Of a stretch of DNA of 64,000 nucleotides, positions 1 to 11,709 are shown piece by piece. The position numbers and the translations under genes are program-made. Origin of the DNA: Bactrocera neohumeralis (lineage: Eukaryota; Arthropoda; Insecta; Diptera; Tephritidae); contig NC_065919.1 in NCBI RefSeq assembly GCF_024586455.1, forward strand, positions 24,776,839 to 24,840,838, read 5' to 3'. The notes below the pieces were generated by a model, which saw nothing but the letters and a program-made list of their open reading frames with translations, ran no database searches and had not been told where the DNA came from. Numbering within the stretch: position 1 is the first letter of the stretch; the number at the start of each line of letters is the position of its first letter.

Positions 1-1053
1 ATTAATCTAATTAATTAATTAACACACATACATATTTTAACTGATTTTTGGTCAAATATTCATTGTAATTTCTTCGAAACCACTTCGAATTAATTGACAC
101 ACATACATTTACATATATATATACCATCTGTCGCTTCATTTAATTATTCAAATTGCTCATGGATGTATAAAAAGTATGTGAATATAGGGTTATGCCCCAT
201 TTCAATGAAAGACTTATCATTCACTGAACTTTCTACAAACTTCTTTCTATTCGCAAAAGTTTTTATGAGCTCATTTAATGGTAATTTAGATTAGAATGGG
301 CACATTTTGTTTACACTTAGTTAAGAATATTATTTTCTTAAGTACATATATACATAAATTGTATATCTGCGTATTGCACAAAAGTTTGTAGATTTTCGGC
401 GATATTTTGGTTCTGAAATCTAAAGATTCGAAAGGAATATTGCTATTCATAACTTTAAATGTTGTTGTTAAGTGGTTTCATGGGAGTCAACCGTCCAACA
501 TTGAAAATTATACCTAAGTTCGGTTGTAACATTTTAAAGCCTGCGTAAATGTGCTTTTAAATAGCGTTTTATCTTTGGCAGATATCCTTGAAGCGTATTT
601 CTGTATAAAGTACCATAAGATCCATTAGAAGTTTAAAGTTGTTTCTTGGTGGGTCTCTCTATTTGTCAAGTTGTATACTACCAAAAAGAGTACAAACTCG
701 ATGAATATACAAAGCCTAAATAGGGAGGGCTACATACATATGTATATGTATAGATCTGCAAGTAAACTCGTTCCGATTTTCTCTTTATTGCTATATTTTT
801 GAAGTGAGTCGCAATACTGAGAAAAGTGATGATGATGCAACAGACTAAAATTAAAGAGCATAGTGAAAATCTCCAAATCGGACAGTCTTCATAACCGGAC
901 AGATGCCATAGCTGGACAAATATCATGAACACAACGTTTTCATAAATATTTTCATACAAAACCAATCCCTATAACCGGATACAACTATATATATCTATGT
1001 CTGGACACGGAAAATGGCAGCTACTGAGTCTAAGAATACATTTTAAATAGCTT
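1..1053. other. AT-rich non-coding stretch
   Basis: No gene is seen. The stretch has scattered TA/CA simple repeats (for example near 100-125 and 730-760). A short piece near 505-530 (TAAGTTCGGTTGTAACATTTT) resembles the hairpin end of the HINE repeats found elsewhere in the window. Confidence 0.5.
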
Positions 1054-1707
1054 TTAAAGGGTTGGGTGGGTTTGAAAATTAAAAAAAATCGGTATTTTTG
1101 TTCTTTGTCTAATTAAAAAAAATTTAAATCGATCCGAGTATAATTCTAAGAGATAGACCCTTCGGAAGTACCGCACCAATTTTAAATACGTTTTTCTCAC
1201 AACTCTATTTTTGAAGTCGGTGGACACGATTTCTAGAAAAGTTATGAACTGATTTAGTATGAATTATGTACACATCTTTAAAATAACAATACACAATAAC
1301 AACAAACTTATTTTTTAAGCCAATAAATGGCGAAAATTTTATCAAAAAATTTGATTTTTTGTTCAAAGTCTGAGAAAATATGAAAATTTTAATTTTTTTG
1401 TTTTTCTTTGTTTAAACAGGAGACTTATATATGTACTAAAGGAATATTTTTGATTTTTTTAATTTAAAATGAACCAATAATAAGTTATCTGTCCACGGCG
1501 AGAGCACTTTTTTTGTGAGACACCCAGGGAGATGAGGTCTCAACGGCTAAATTTTCAACATTTTTATAACAAAATTTCAGGAGACATTGTTCAAATATGT
1601 ACCTTTGATATGTCATATTATATTTTTGAAATATATGATTGTTTATATTTAAAAAGAAAATCGTCAAAATACCTTTTTGTACCTCTGGAATCCACCAAAC
1701 CCCTTAA
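1054..1707 (+). mobile_element. TTAA-bounded non-autonomous element, copy 1
   Basis: The element starts TTAA-AGGGTTGGGTGGGTTTG and ends CCACCAAACCCC-TTAA, so it has imperfect terminal inverted repeats and TTAA at both edges. The interior is AT-rich with no coding capacity. It contains TACGTTTTTCTC (about 1187) and TCGGTGGACACGATTTCT (about 1218). The first is seen in reverse complement in the copies at 25794, 51588 and 62404. The second resembles, in reverse complement, 62885-62905, and a near-identical GGACACGATTTCTCG also occurs near 51778. TTAA duplications are typical of piggyBac and Kolobok elements; which applies here is not resolved. Confidence 0.55.
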
Positions 1708-2290
1708 GCTGCCACGCCCCCATATGAGGACCGTTTGCCGGCCCGTTTCCGATTGTGAAAAATTTCATTGTACATAAATCTCAATTAATACGCGGAATAC
1801 CCTCATTATAGCAATGTCAATATTTCCTACAGTGTCATAGACGTGATTCGTTTGGTCTCCTACTTCAATAAAAGCACAGGAATATATTTTCTAAGAAAAA
1901 GTTGCACATTCTAACAAACTTGACTACATATTTGAGTATGTCTACAAATATCCATTTCTACCGTAAAATGCTTGTGATTAAAAATGTTTAATAACGACAT
2001 CTATGTATATGCGAGTGTGCAGCACCCGAACGAATGTCTTGAACAGTGAAAGAAAGTCGTAAAAGTCGGTCAAAAAAATTTAACGGGATATTGCTGAATG
2101 TTTCTGTGTCCGTCGCTGGGCTGAAAATGTGTTTATCTAATCACGCTGTCAATATTTCTCCAGCTAGATCTTAATTTTCGGTAAGCTTAAGTACATAGTA
2201 CAGGTGTGTACCTTTCTGCAGCCGCCTGTGCAAGTATCGCAAATAAAATTTTCAAATTCTAAGCAAAAAGATAAACAAGGCTATAATGTT
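1708..2290. other. Region upstream of transporter gene
   Basis: Non-coding, with no repeat family recognised. It precedes the promoter region of the sugar transporter and could hold its regulatory DNA, but I see no specific motif I can defend. Confidence 0.4.
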
Positions 2291-2291
2291 G

Positions 2292-2330
2292 TATAAAATG
2301 AGCGCCGAAAAACCGCCTTGGCTGACAGTA
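2292..2330 (+). promoter_or_regulatory. Possible TATA box and initiator of the transporter gene
   Basis: TATAAAA at 2292-2298 is followed about 35 bases later by ACAGT (about 2326-2330), which resembles an insect initiator. The start codon lies about 155 bases further on, which would give a short 5' leader. The TATA-to-initiator spacing is slightly long, so this is a suggestion only. Confidence 0.25.
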
Positions 2331-2481
2331 GTCGATATTGACTTATGGCAGACGTACCACTTAGAAGCTGAGAGCAGATTTGAATATATTTTTTGTCGTT
2401 AAAGCTGTGGATTTCGAGTGTTTGGGAAACTTTTTTACTTTTTTACTGTTTAAATAAAAATAATAATTGATAGCAAGACAA

Positions 2482-5400
2482 ATGTCCAGCACAAAGGAAT
2501 TATCGATTTGGAGCAAACGCTATCGGCGGCAAATACTTGTTACCATCGTGGGTGAGTACAAAATGCATCCAGGCGCAGTGGTGAAGAAGTGGAGTGAGTG
2601 GTGTTTAGGGTTTTTCAAAGGTAGTGAAACGCCGGCTTTGGCTTCATCTTGTCAAATTTCATTTATATATACATATGTATACATGTGGTCCTCTTATCTA
2701 ATGATGTCATGAGTATGGACAAAAATGACGATATGTTTAAAAATGCAAATCTTGTTCTTAGCTTCTCTTTCAAAACAGTGACTGTGACTTGGCATGGGCC
2801 ACTAGTGCTCATATGAAAGAAAAAACGATATGAATTCATGTTAGTTTCTAATTTAGTTGGATGAAAGGAAAAAGTTACGTAATACTGGTCCCAGAACCGC
2901 TAAAACGTCTGTCAGAGAGCTACAAAAGTTTTAAATAAAACAAAACTATTTGGGAAATTAATGAAATAATTTACTCCCGTGAAATTTGTATGGACCTCGA
3001 TTTTTTTTTTTGCATGATTACCACGGATGCGCTTGCAGAAGTCCAGACACTGAACCCAATTTTCGACGTTTTCAAGCATAAATCGGTCGATACTGCTGCA
3101 ATTTCACGTTCGATATTCGAACGAAGTTCATCAATCGTCGCTGGCTTGTTGGCATAGACCATAGACTTGACGAAGCCCCACAGGAAATAGTCTAACGGCG
3201 TCAAATCGCACCACCGAGGTGGCCTTTGACAGGGTCATTTCGTAAGACAACACGTTCACCAAACTCGGTTTTCAATAAATCGATTGTGACACTTGCTGTG
3301 TGGCTTGTAGCGCCGTCCTGTTCGAATCCAACTCTTGAGAAAGACATGTGAGAAACTGATTTGGGTCTTCCTCAGTTGATGCGCCAGTGGCAGCAATATT
3401 CTCGAAACTACGGGCACTTATTTGTCTCACTGGCACGGAACTATTTTGTACTGTGCCTGTGAATTCAAATTTTTCCACTAGACGCTCATTTTCGATCGGA
3501 TAGGACGATTGTGACAACCATAAATTGGACGTAGCGCCCTTAAAATTGAGTCAACTGACTCTGAATTTCGGTAGTAAATTTAAATAGTAATATATCTTTC
3601 CATAATGAAATGGCAAACCTTAAATTATGTGTAAATATTTTTCAGTCTCCACCAATAATTTCATAATCTAACTTTCCAGCACACATTATAACTTTTACTC
3701 ATGGCATCAGTTTGGGTTGGCTTTCGCCCATTATACAAGTGCTACAATCGCCCGAATCGCCACTCAACTTTACGATTACCACCGATCAGGTGTCCTGGAT
3801 TGGTTCCCTTTTTGGTATCGGCTTTCTGGTGGGAAATATCTTCTTTGGATTCACGCTGGACCGGTTGGGAAGAAAACTCAACATGTATTTGATGGCTCTA
3901 CCACATATGGTAAGTGCAATTGAACTTTTTTTATGTGGATGAAATTGAAAATAAATATAATAATAGTAAAAATGGACTTCCTCCCTGTCTCCATTTTTTG
4001 TATAGAGAGATTAAGAAATAAAAATTTAGGTCAGATATACACAGCTATACGTAAGTAGTACTTTTTTAAAGAAAATCAAATTTTTATTCACACAGCTTTT
4101 CTGGATTCTAAGCTATACGGCACAGAACATCAATTATCTATACGCTGGACGTTTCTTTGCTGGCTTCACGAGCAGCGGCATGTATGTGATCATACCCATC
4201 TTCATTAGCGAGTTATCAGACAAGGAGTAAGTATTATAGGGGGGAAGAACAATATATCTATTTATATGTATATACATATATTCAAACAAAAACTCAACTA
4301 TTACTCAGCGATCTGTGCAATTAGCGACTAACCGCATTTATATGTTTGTGTTACAAAATTTGTCCCCAAAATCTTAAAAATAACTTTTACTATCAAAAAC
4401 CATAAACGACGACTCATAAAGACATATAAAAAAAGCAAAAATCACAAAAACAAACATATACTTGTATATAGGAGATTGTATATCTATCTACATATCTATG
4501 TTTGTGTGTAAACTCGTGAACTCGATAATTTAATGCTAACTCCACCAACAGAATTGCTCGTAACATACACAACACTGATTAACAAAAAGACTATATTATT
4601 TTTATATTAAACTTTAAATAATTGGCCGTCTTATTCGAATTAAAGCTTCTTCAATTGTGCAACTGTACAACAACTTGTTTGTGGATATGTAAACATTGAA
4701 GAACTAATACAATACTCGTTATATATTTGCTGTTTGCGATCAAAAAATTATTGACCACAACAGTATGAGGTCTTTCTGAAACGTTTACTTTTACTTTCTC
4801 GGGTATCTGGGAGCAAGCAATGATTTAGACAACCTCTATAATTTCTGGTATCCAAAAGAAGTCAGGATTTGGATATCTGAGACATAAAATATCGTAGATA
4901 GAGGCATTTGAGTTTCTATATAGATTCCAAAAACTGAACTGAAAATCGTTTATATTAAAAGCAGACCTGAAACTTTCTAGGAAGAAGAGGTGAAGAACGC
5001 GTATTAGGAACATTTCAATACCAAACTTTTAAACATAAAGTGTCTTATTCTAGAAATTACGGGAGTAACATACGTAGGTTGCTATATATATTTCTGGCCT
5101 AATAATGTAAATAGGCATATTTATCAACGAAAATGTTTTTTTTTTTATTTTTTATTTTTTTTTTTTTTTTTTGTCGATTGCTGTTTTGTTTCGGGCTCAT
5201 ACGCATAGATCCATGATTCGCCACCTGTGACGATCTTATAAACGTCTTTTGAAGCACCGCGATCGTATTTTTTCAGCATTTCTTTACACTAATCCACACG
5301 AGCCTTTTTTTGAGCGATTGTCAAATTGTGCGGAATCCAACGAGAACAAACCTTTTTTACGGCTAGGTGTTCATGCAATATCGAATGTATGCTGGTGGGA

Positions 5401-8400
5401 GAAATACATTGGCATGCCTCTATCTGAAGGTATGTTACATGACGGTCTTGCGTTATCAGTTCACGTACGGCATCGATGTTTTCTGGCACAACGGCTGTTT
5501 TTGGACGACCTTCACGGAATTCGTCTTTGAGCGAGCGTCGGCCACGATTGAATTCGTTGTACGAGTTTTTCACAGTGCTATAAGATGGTGCTTCATAGCC
5601 ATACAAAGATTTTAGTTCATCGATGCACTCTTGTCGTGATAATCCACGTCGAAAGTTGTGAAAAATGGTCGCACGAAAATGTTCACGAGTTAATTCCATT
5701 TTTTGGCCGAAATGAATTTTTTAATTCCCTGTAAATAAAACAATTCACAATTAAATGACTAAACGTTCTGAGTGATGTTATGCTAAAGAATGTCAAACTT
5801 TCCAATGGAAATGTCAGATTGCACCTGGCAACACTTAGTGTTGCCCTAGGCCAGAATATATATAGCAGCCCTCGTAATTGGGGCATAATGACATTATGGT
5901 TAAATGCCCACGTAAGGAAGGACAAAGTTCGAAAATAACCGGAAATTTTATATTTTCGCAATTTGTATATGTATATTAGATATATGGGGACTGTGGGAAA
6001 TATTGATCCGATTTTACTCATTTTAAACATCACGCAGACTGCTGTGAGAAAAAGATGCAAAGTATTCTCTCTAAGCTTAAATTATGTATATCATCAGATT
6101 GACCGATATTTTTAGTCAGCCATTGGCACTGGATGTGCATATTCGATATCTGGGAGCTTAAGTTAAAGTCCGATTTTATTCTTATACTTAAAGTGCACTT
6201 CAGTTAGGTTGAAATTGTCAGAAACGTTCCGGACAACTAATGGTGGATGGTAACCATTTTAGAGTTTTGACGCTGACCCTAAAGGACCTTTGCTTAACAT
6301 TTTGGCTGCGAAATGTAATATTTCTGACGTTTCTATTAAACGAGTTTTCGAACATTTTTTGTTTTCGAGATAACCGTTGTATGAAAAGTGGGCGCGGTTA
6401 TACTCTGATTTCATTAATTTTCATAGTGTATAAGAAAATTCAGGAAAGACTTGTCCTCACAAGGTTTAGTTTATATAGCTCTAATGGTTTGAGACAAAAC
6501 AACATTAAACCTAATAAGGGCGTGACTTAATTTATTCTTCAAAATCTATGTCGTCCTCCTCAAATTCATCTCTTTTGGCCCCAATACAATTGTGCCAACG
6601 TTTTCTCCAATCCTCGAAACAGTTTTTAAAGTCAATTCCTGGAATAGCCTTTAATGCGCGTAGCCATTCACGTTTAATGTCTTCAATTTACTCCAAACGG
6701 TTTCCGTGGATCGATCGTTTGAGTTTGCTGAATAGCCAGAAGTCATATGCAGCTAAATCAGGCGAATACGATGATTGTGTTACATGATATTGGTTGAAAA
6801 TTTGTCGAAAAACTTTCAAAGGATCAATGCAGTATGTATTATCGTGTTACAAAGACCAAAAGTTGTCGGCCCATAATTCCATCCTATTTTTACGAATAGC
6901 TTCGGGCGGGCAAACGACGTATAACACTCAAATAGCACTCCCAGTTGACAGTTTGGCAGTTCGAGAGAATTCGGACTGCACCACACCTCACTAGTCGAAG
7001 AAAACTGTCAACATAACCTTGATTTTTGTCCTGCCTTGACGTGGTTTTTTCGGTTTTTGCCACGATATTCGGCCGATTGATCGTCTGTTTCCGTGTCATA
7101 AGCATAAATCCAGCACTCATTGCCAGTAAAAATACGTTTCATGACATCCTGGAAGACAAAAGCATTGTTTTGCAGAGGTTGATGCGACGCGGTTTTCAGA
7201 AAAAATTTAGTGAATTTGGAAACAAACGTGCTTTCACTCTTCCTAAGCCCAAATGATCTTTCAAAATGGTTTTCACTGATCCACCTGATATTCCAGCGAT
7301 GCCGGTAAGATCTCTGACTGTTAACCGTCGATTCTCAAGCGCCAATTTGATTACCCATTAGGTGTACAAAACTTGCATACTCTGTAGTAACACATTGCGA
7401 GAAACCCTCCTACTTTTTTTGATCGATTCATTTGTTTCTCGTTTTATACCTCAGTTTTCTAAAGATGGTTTAAAATTTTCCCAAGTTTGTTGGAGGTTTT
7501 GTTGAAAACGAATGCAAAATTTCCGGCTATTGTCAGAAATTTCTCATTTTTATACAACTCAGTCCGCACTATGTCTTCAAAGGCTATATATCTGCATACG
7601 ATTTTTAAACACACATGCTAATTTATAATGAATCAGGCACTAGTATATTTATTAAATTAATAGAAAGGAGAAGTATAAGTTCTTTGAAAGTCTAAGACTA
7701 TGATAAAATATAATAACCCATACTATCTGAAACACATTTATGAGTCTGAACCTATCGATATCCACAAGTTTGTTGCAATGATAAGTTGGATATCAATATA
7801 GTGATTTAATCTTATCGAAGTAGACTGAACAAGTTTTATGGGGGTAAAAAACTATAATCAAATATCGCAACACAGTCATCGTTATTTGAAGGCACAACAA
7901 CAAAAACAAGCTGAATATACGAGTATTTTTGGAAATTTTTTTTTAGATACGGATTTTTATCTTGTCCTCATGTTTAAGTTTATATTAAACTGAAATTTTC
8001 TATCTATTTGGTACATACATACATACATTCTTAGTTTGTTATTTCCTATCACTTTCTAGAATACGTGGCGCCCTTACAGCGATGGCGATGGGTTTCCTCA
8101 GCACCGGTATTTTACTTGGCTATGCTTTGCCCGCATATCTTGACTACTTCTTGGTGCCATGCATTATAATTGTATTGCCCATTCTTTACTTTGTTGCCTG
8201 TTTGGCATTTCCTGAAACGCCACAATATCTCTTAAAGCGTGGACATACCAAACGCGCGGAAAAGTCTTTTAATTTCTACAAGGGTCTGCCAGAATTGGAG
8301 GAGAATTCGCAACAAAAATCCAATAGAGACTTAGAACTGCCACGGCACACACTTCCAGCGAGCAGTGAATTTGAGGAACTTAAAACGGCTGTGCTGTCAG

Positions 8401-9386
8401 GTGGACTGGCCACGCCCATCACGATTAAAGATTTTTGTAAGTAATCAGATTTGATCAGACCGATTAAGTAATTATTTTCTTTTTGAACTAATCACATGAA
8501 TATATAATAATTGGAATGAATAAAACTTTTGATAGCTAAGAGAGAGAAAGAGAATCATCTGTTTCCATTAAATTCTTAATAGAAAGTACTTTACTGTATA
8601 TTTTATCTATTCTTGCAGTCACCAAATCGGCCATGTTTAAATTTTTCACCGCCTTCATTGTGTGCATTTTGAATCAGTTCTCCAGCAGCTTCGTCTTCGT
8701 CAGCTATATGTCCGCTATTTTCGCCTCCTCCGGTTCGACGATGGATCCCAACGAGTGCACCATTTATATGGGTGTAGTGGAGATAGCGGGAACGGTCACA
8801 TCGACGGTGCTGGTGGAACGTTTTGGACGGAAAGTACTTTTACTTTCCTCTACAGCTGGTATGGCTGCGTCCATGTTTGCTTTCGGCATTTTCGTACAAT
8901 TCACCGACGATGCGACCAAAGCACAATACGACTGGGCGCCGCTGGTGCTAATGGCGTTGGTGGTATATACGGCTGCGTTCGGCATTGTTGGATTGACATA
9001 TACAATCATTGTGGAAATATTGCCAGCGAAGGTGAGTAAATGGCTAAATGCGCAAATTTGGCCTTGCGATTCGAAGGTTAAGACTGATACTATATCGATA
9101 TCAAGAAATTAGTACGCGTAATGACTGTTTTAGGAATTTTATTTGTTTACAAAATAAAATAATTCACCTTCCTCTATACTTACAGATTCGCGGTCAAGCT
9201 CAAGCGATCAGCATGGTATTCATGAGTATCTGTGTGTTCGGCGCGCTACATCTCTATCCTATGTTCCTATACAACTATGGTCTGCCCATTACCATGTACT
9301 CGTGCACTGGAGTTTGTGTTGTTTGCGGAATTTATCTCATGATTTTCCTCGAGGAGACGAAAGGCAAATCAATGGAGCATGATTAG
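2482..9386 (+). CDS. MFS facilitated sugar transporter (Tret1-like), six exons
   Basis: Likely a plasma-membrane facilitative carrier for trehalose or hexoses of the MFS sugar-porter family. Exons are 2482-2551, 3680-3909, 4096-4226, 8060-8436, 8619-9031 and 9186-9386. Every intron is GT-AG and the phases (1, 0, 2, 1, 0) join in frame to 473 codons plus TAG, the usual family length. Visible motifs: first membrane segment about residues 17-40, DRLGRK at 84-89, GRFFAGFTSSG at 118-128, IIPIFISE at 132-139 (variant of PLYISE), PETPQYL at 195-201, the TM7 region with NQFSS near 288-292, ERFGRK at 336-341 and the C-terminal EETKGKS at 463-469. The start ATG at 2482 is followed by a short basic N-terminus as in Tret1-like proteins. 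Substrate is inferred from family only. Intron 3 (3.8 kb) and intron 1 carry transposon remnants, none of which disrupts an exon. A paralogous fragment lies at 13.0-13.5 kb on the other strand. No specific Drosophila orthologue is claimed. Confidence 0.92.
2971..3517 (-). mobile_element. Transposase remnant (HTH/DDE, DUF4817-like type) in intron 1
   Basis: Two separate pieces of one transposase lie in order on the minus strand. 3517-3272 gives the helix-turn-helix part, with RLVEKFEFTGTVQ and ARSFENIAATGASTEEDPNQ. 3204-2971 gives the C-terminal part, with TPLDYFLWGFVKSMVYANKP and a degenerate C-terminal region. The catalytic middle is missing and the junction (about 3205-3271) still shows traces of the sequence just before the C-terminal block. 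This is an internally deleted, dead copy lying wholly in intron 1 of the transporter. Confidence 0.75.
4227..5143. other. Intron 3, proximal part
   Basis: AT-rich intronic sequence of the transporter gene with TA-rich simple repeats near 4260-4290. It is followed at 5144-5172 by an almost pure T run that abuts the mariner remnant. No gene seen. Confidence 0.5.
5172..5860 (-). mobile_element. Mariner remnant, 5' half, in intron 3
   Basis: The minus-strand frame from 5699 begins MELTREHFRATIFHNFRRGL and continues with the paired HTH region (GRRSLKDEFREGRPKT, HVTYLQIEACQCIS, SILHEHLAVKKVCSRWIPHN). After a stop near 5290 it reads on to VTGGESWIYAYEPETKQQST, where the first catalytic Asp motif (normally TGDESW) has become TGGESW. 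The copy stops abruptly at about 5172, at the T run. The leader reaches to about 5860, where GGCAACACTAAGTGTTGCC (minus) marks the terminal region. Only the N-terminal half remains, so it is inactive. Confidence 0.8.
6525..7450 (-). mobile_element. Degenerate mariner transposase copy in intron 3
   Basis: Minus-strand frames, with frameshifts and stops, show conserved mariner segments in order: RRLTVRDLTGIAGISGGSVK and TILKDHLGL near 7330-7250, FTGNECWIYAYDTETDDQSAEYR near 7130-7060 (TGDE altered to TGNE), then degenerate middle parts, and a C-terminal EEDDIDFEE followed by a stop near 6540. It spans nearly the whole reading frame but is broken many times. The host transcript would carry it in antisense inside intron 3. 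The same family is seen as a small fragment at 25018-25175. Confidence 0.72.
7460..8059. other. Intron 3, distal part
   Basis: AT-rich intronic sequence up to the acceptor TTTCTAG at 8053-8059. No gene or recognised repeat. Confidence 0.5.
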
Positions 9387-9465
9387 TTGGGTGGAAGAAG
9401 ACGCGAGGATCTATCAAATCCCAGGAATCTCGACACACATTCATAATGCATTCGTTCTAGATGCA

Positions 9466-9471
9466 ATTAAA
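9466..9471 (+). terminator. Probable poly(A) signal ATTAAA of the transporter gene
   Basis: ATTAAA about 80 bases after the TAG stop at 9384-9386 is the first usable polyadenylation hexamer downstream, giving a short 3' UTR. The LINE fragment begins about 85 bases further on. Confidence 0.4.
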
Positions 9472-9555
9472 AATATATCTACGTATATAAATGTTGTTTT
9501 TGTATTTGCTCAAAATTTTTCTAGTAAAATGTATTAGGTTACGAGTTAAATTATT

Positions 9556-10065
9556 ATTCTTCTTTAATGGCGTAGACAGCGCTTACGCGGCTATAACCGA
9601 GTTACGAAGTGCAGCCTAATCCTCTCCGCCTGATCTCTCCAGCAGAGTGGAAGTCTTCCTCTTCCTCTGCTTCCTCCGGCGGGTGCTGCCCGGAATACTT
9701 TCAGAGCTGGAGTGCTTTCATCCATACGGACGACTTGACTTAGCCAGTGCAGCCGCTGTCTCTTAATTCAATAAAGAGGTGATTTTTATTCGATCTTCTT
9801 TTCACGGGTCTTTTCCAAGATTTGGCGCCTGGTGAATACCTGGTCAGTTGTTGATTTTCCAGGCCTAAGGCCACACAGATAATGTCTAATTAGTTTGTTG
9901 ACGGTAGGTTTTAATCTTTCGCACAGTACACTTAATAGAACCTTATATGCGATATTGAGGAGACTTATCCCACGGTAGTTGGCGCAGATTATGGGGTCTC
10001 CCTTTTTGTGGATTGGCAGAGCACACTTAAATTCCAATAGTCGGGAATGCTGTCGTCCCACCATA
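9556..10065 (-). mobile_element. RTE-like LINE, RT block and 3' end (3' half of split copy)
   Basis: On the minus strand 10065-9785 encodes reverse-transcriptase motifs of a non-LTR element: PIHKKGDPIICANYRGISLL, KVLLSVLCERLKPTVNKLI and RPGKSTTDQVF. An internal deletion then joins to the C-terminal end (9780-9556), with traces of VVRMDE and PPEEAEEE-like residues and the element tail. The same tail (TTCTTCTTTAATG on the plus strand) appears at 56557. The 5' side is cut at 10064-10065 by a mariner element. The matching upstream part of the same copy lies at 11385-11704. Confidence 0.8.
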
Positions 10066-11385
10066 CAAGGTGCGTTCCAAAGTAGACTTTTTGAATCTAG
10101 CGCCCCCTGGTGACGCCATCTATATGAGGATTGATGCGTTAGAATCTGCTATCTTTATCGATTGTCCAGTGAGAATTTCATGACACTTCATTAATTGGAA
10201 GTGAAGTTATGGCGTTTTAAGTGTCAGCATATTTGTGTCATCGGTGCGAAAATGAGCTTCGAACAAAGAGCCAACATTAAATTTTGTTTTAAAATTGGTA
10301 AAACTTTTACCGAAACGTTTCAATTGATGAAACAAGTTTATGGCGATGATTGCCTATCACGTAGCAGAGTGCACGAGTGGTTTCAACGTTGTCAAAGTGG
10401 TCGTGAGGACATAAATGACGATCAACATGTGGGCCGATCAAAATCCGTGATCACCGGAAATTCCATCGAAACTGTGCGTGAATTCATCAAAAATCAGCCG
10501 AAATCATCACTGAAATTCGTGGAAATGGAATTGAACATCTCCAAAACATCGATTTATCGCATTTTGACCGAACATTTGGGCTTACGAAAGGTGTGTGCAC
10601 GGTTTGTTCCGCACAAATTGACTGACGACCAAAAATTGCTCATAATCCAACATTTGAAGGACATCATTAAAGAGGTCAAAAAGGACAAAAACTTGCTTTT
10701 CAATATTGTGACTGGTGACAAAACGTAGTGTTTTCGATATGATTCCGAAACGAAAATGCCAGAGTGCTGAATGGAAGGCACCGGACGAGCCGAAACCCAA
10801 AAAATCGCGCATGGAGAAGTCAAAAGTGAAGACAATGCTGATATGTTTTTATGATTGGCTTGGATATTGTCCACAAAGAATTTGCTCAACACGGCCAAAA
10901 CGTTAATGCGGTAATCTACCTTGGAGTTTTGAAGCGTTTGGTGCGCCGTATTCGACGTGTTCGGCCCGAATATCGCGAATATGAAAGTTGGCATTTGTTG
11001 CACGATAATGCGCCGTCTCATCGATCGACGTTTGTGACCGATTATTTGACCAAAAATCACATTTTAACCATTAACCACTCAATGGAATTCACCGAACATT
11101 TGGGCTTAAAAGGTGTGATGCGGCATTAAAGAGGTCAAAAAGGACAAAACTTGTGCGACTTCTTCCTTTTCCGGAAAAATGCAATTGTATGATTGGCTTG
11201 AAATTCCATCGATATTTAATGATTTTGACCGATCCAAAAGAATGAAAAAATGCGTTACTGCTCGATGGAGTTTTTTAAGCAGTTTTGAAGCGACGTGTTC
11301 GGCCCGAATATCGCGAATATGAAAGACCATTCAAAAAAATGCTTTTAACATTAACCACTCATATTCGCGACTTCTTCCTTTTCGC
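10066..11385 (+). mobile_element. Mariner element inserted in the LINE
   Basis: The left end (AAGGTGCGTTCCAAAGTAGA) directly follows a TA. The frame 10252-10728 begins MSFEQRANIKFCFKIGKTFT and carries the full N-terminal HTH domain (GDDCLSRSRVHEWFQRCQSG, LNISKTSIYRILTEHLGLRK). It ends just after NIVTGDKT, where the first catalytic motif TGDE is TGDK and a stop follows. Later frames show KPKKSRMEKSKVKTMLICFY, WHLLHDNAPSHRST (second Asp) and a scrambled tail from about 11060 in which RRVRPEYREYE is repeated. The third catalytic Asp block (SPDLAPCD in relatives) is missing. Inactive. Confidence 0.82.
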
Positions 11386-11704
11386 CAATTGTTTGAATTG
11401 CCATATCGACCCTCGGCCATTCGAACTTCTTCATGGTCGGGCAATGGAACGTCTGCTCCATCGTCATCGATTGGAGAATCGGGTTCAAAATCTCCTGGTG
11501 TTATACTTTCACTGCCATTCAGCAGACCGTGGAGTGTATCCTACATAATTTTAGTATGCTATGGGCATCCGTCACTAGATCACCTCTGTGGGTTCTACAA
11601 GAGTATGCTTCGGTCCTGAAAACTTCTGTTAGTCGTCGCCTTTTTTCGAAGAATTTTCGAGCATTTCGGCCTCTCTTTTTTTGTGTCTGCAACTGCGAGT
11701 TCAA
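11385..11704 (-). mobile_element. RTE-like LINE, EN-RT linker (5' half of split copy)
   Basis: Minus-strand residues KFFEKRRRLTEVFRTEAY, CRTHRGDLVTDAHSILK and SPIDDDGAD match the linker between endonuclease and reverse transcriptase in the copy at 26.75-28.7 kb (RRLTEGFKTGTYS, RGDLETDAQSILK). It is collinear with 9556-10065 on the same strand and separated from it by the mariner, with about 110 bases of LINE missing between the two halves. Confidence 0.75.
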
Positions 11705-11709
11705 TTAGT

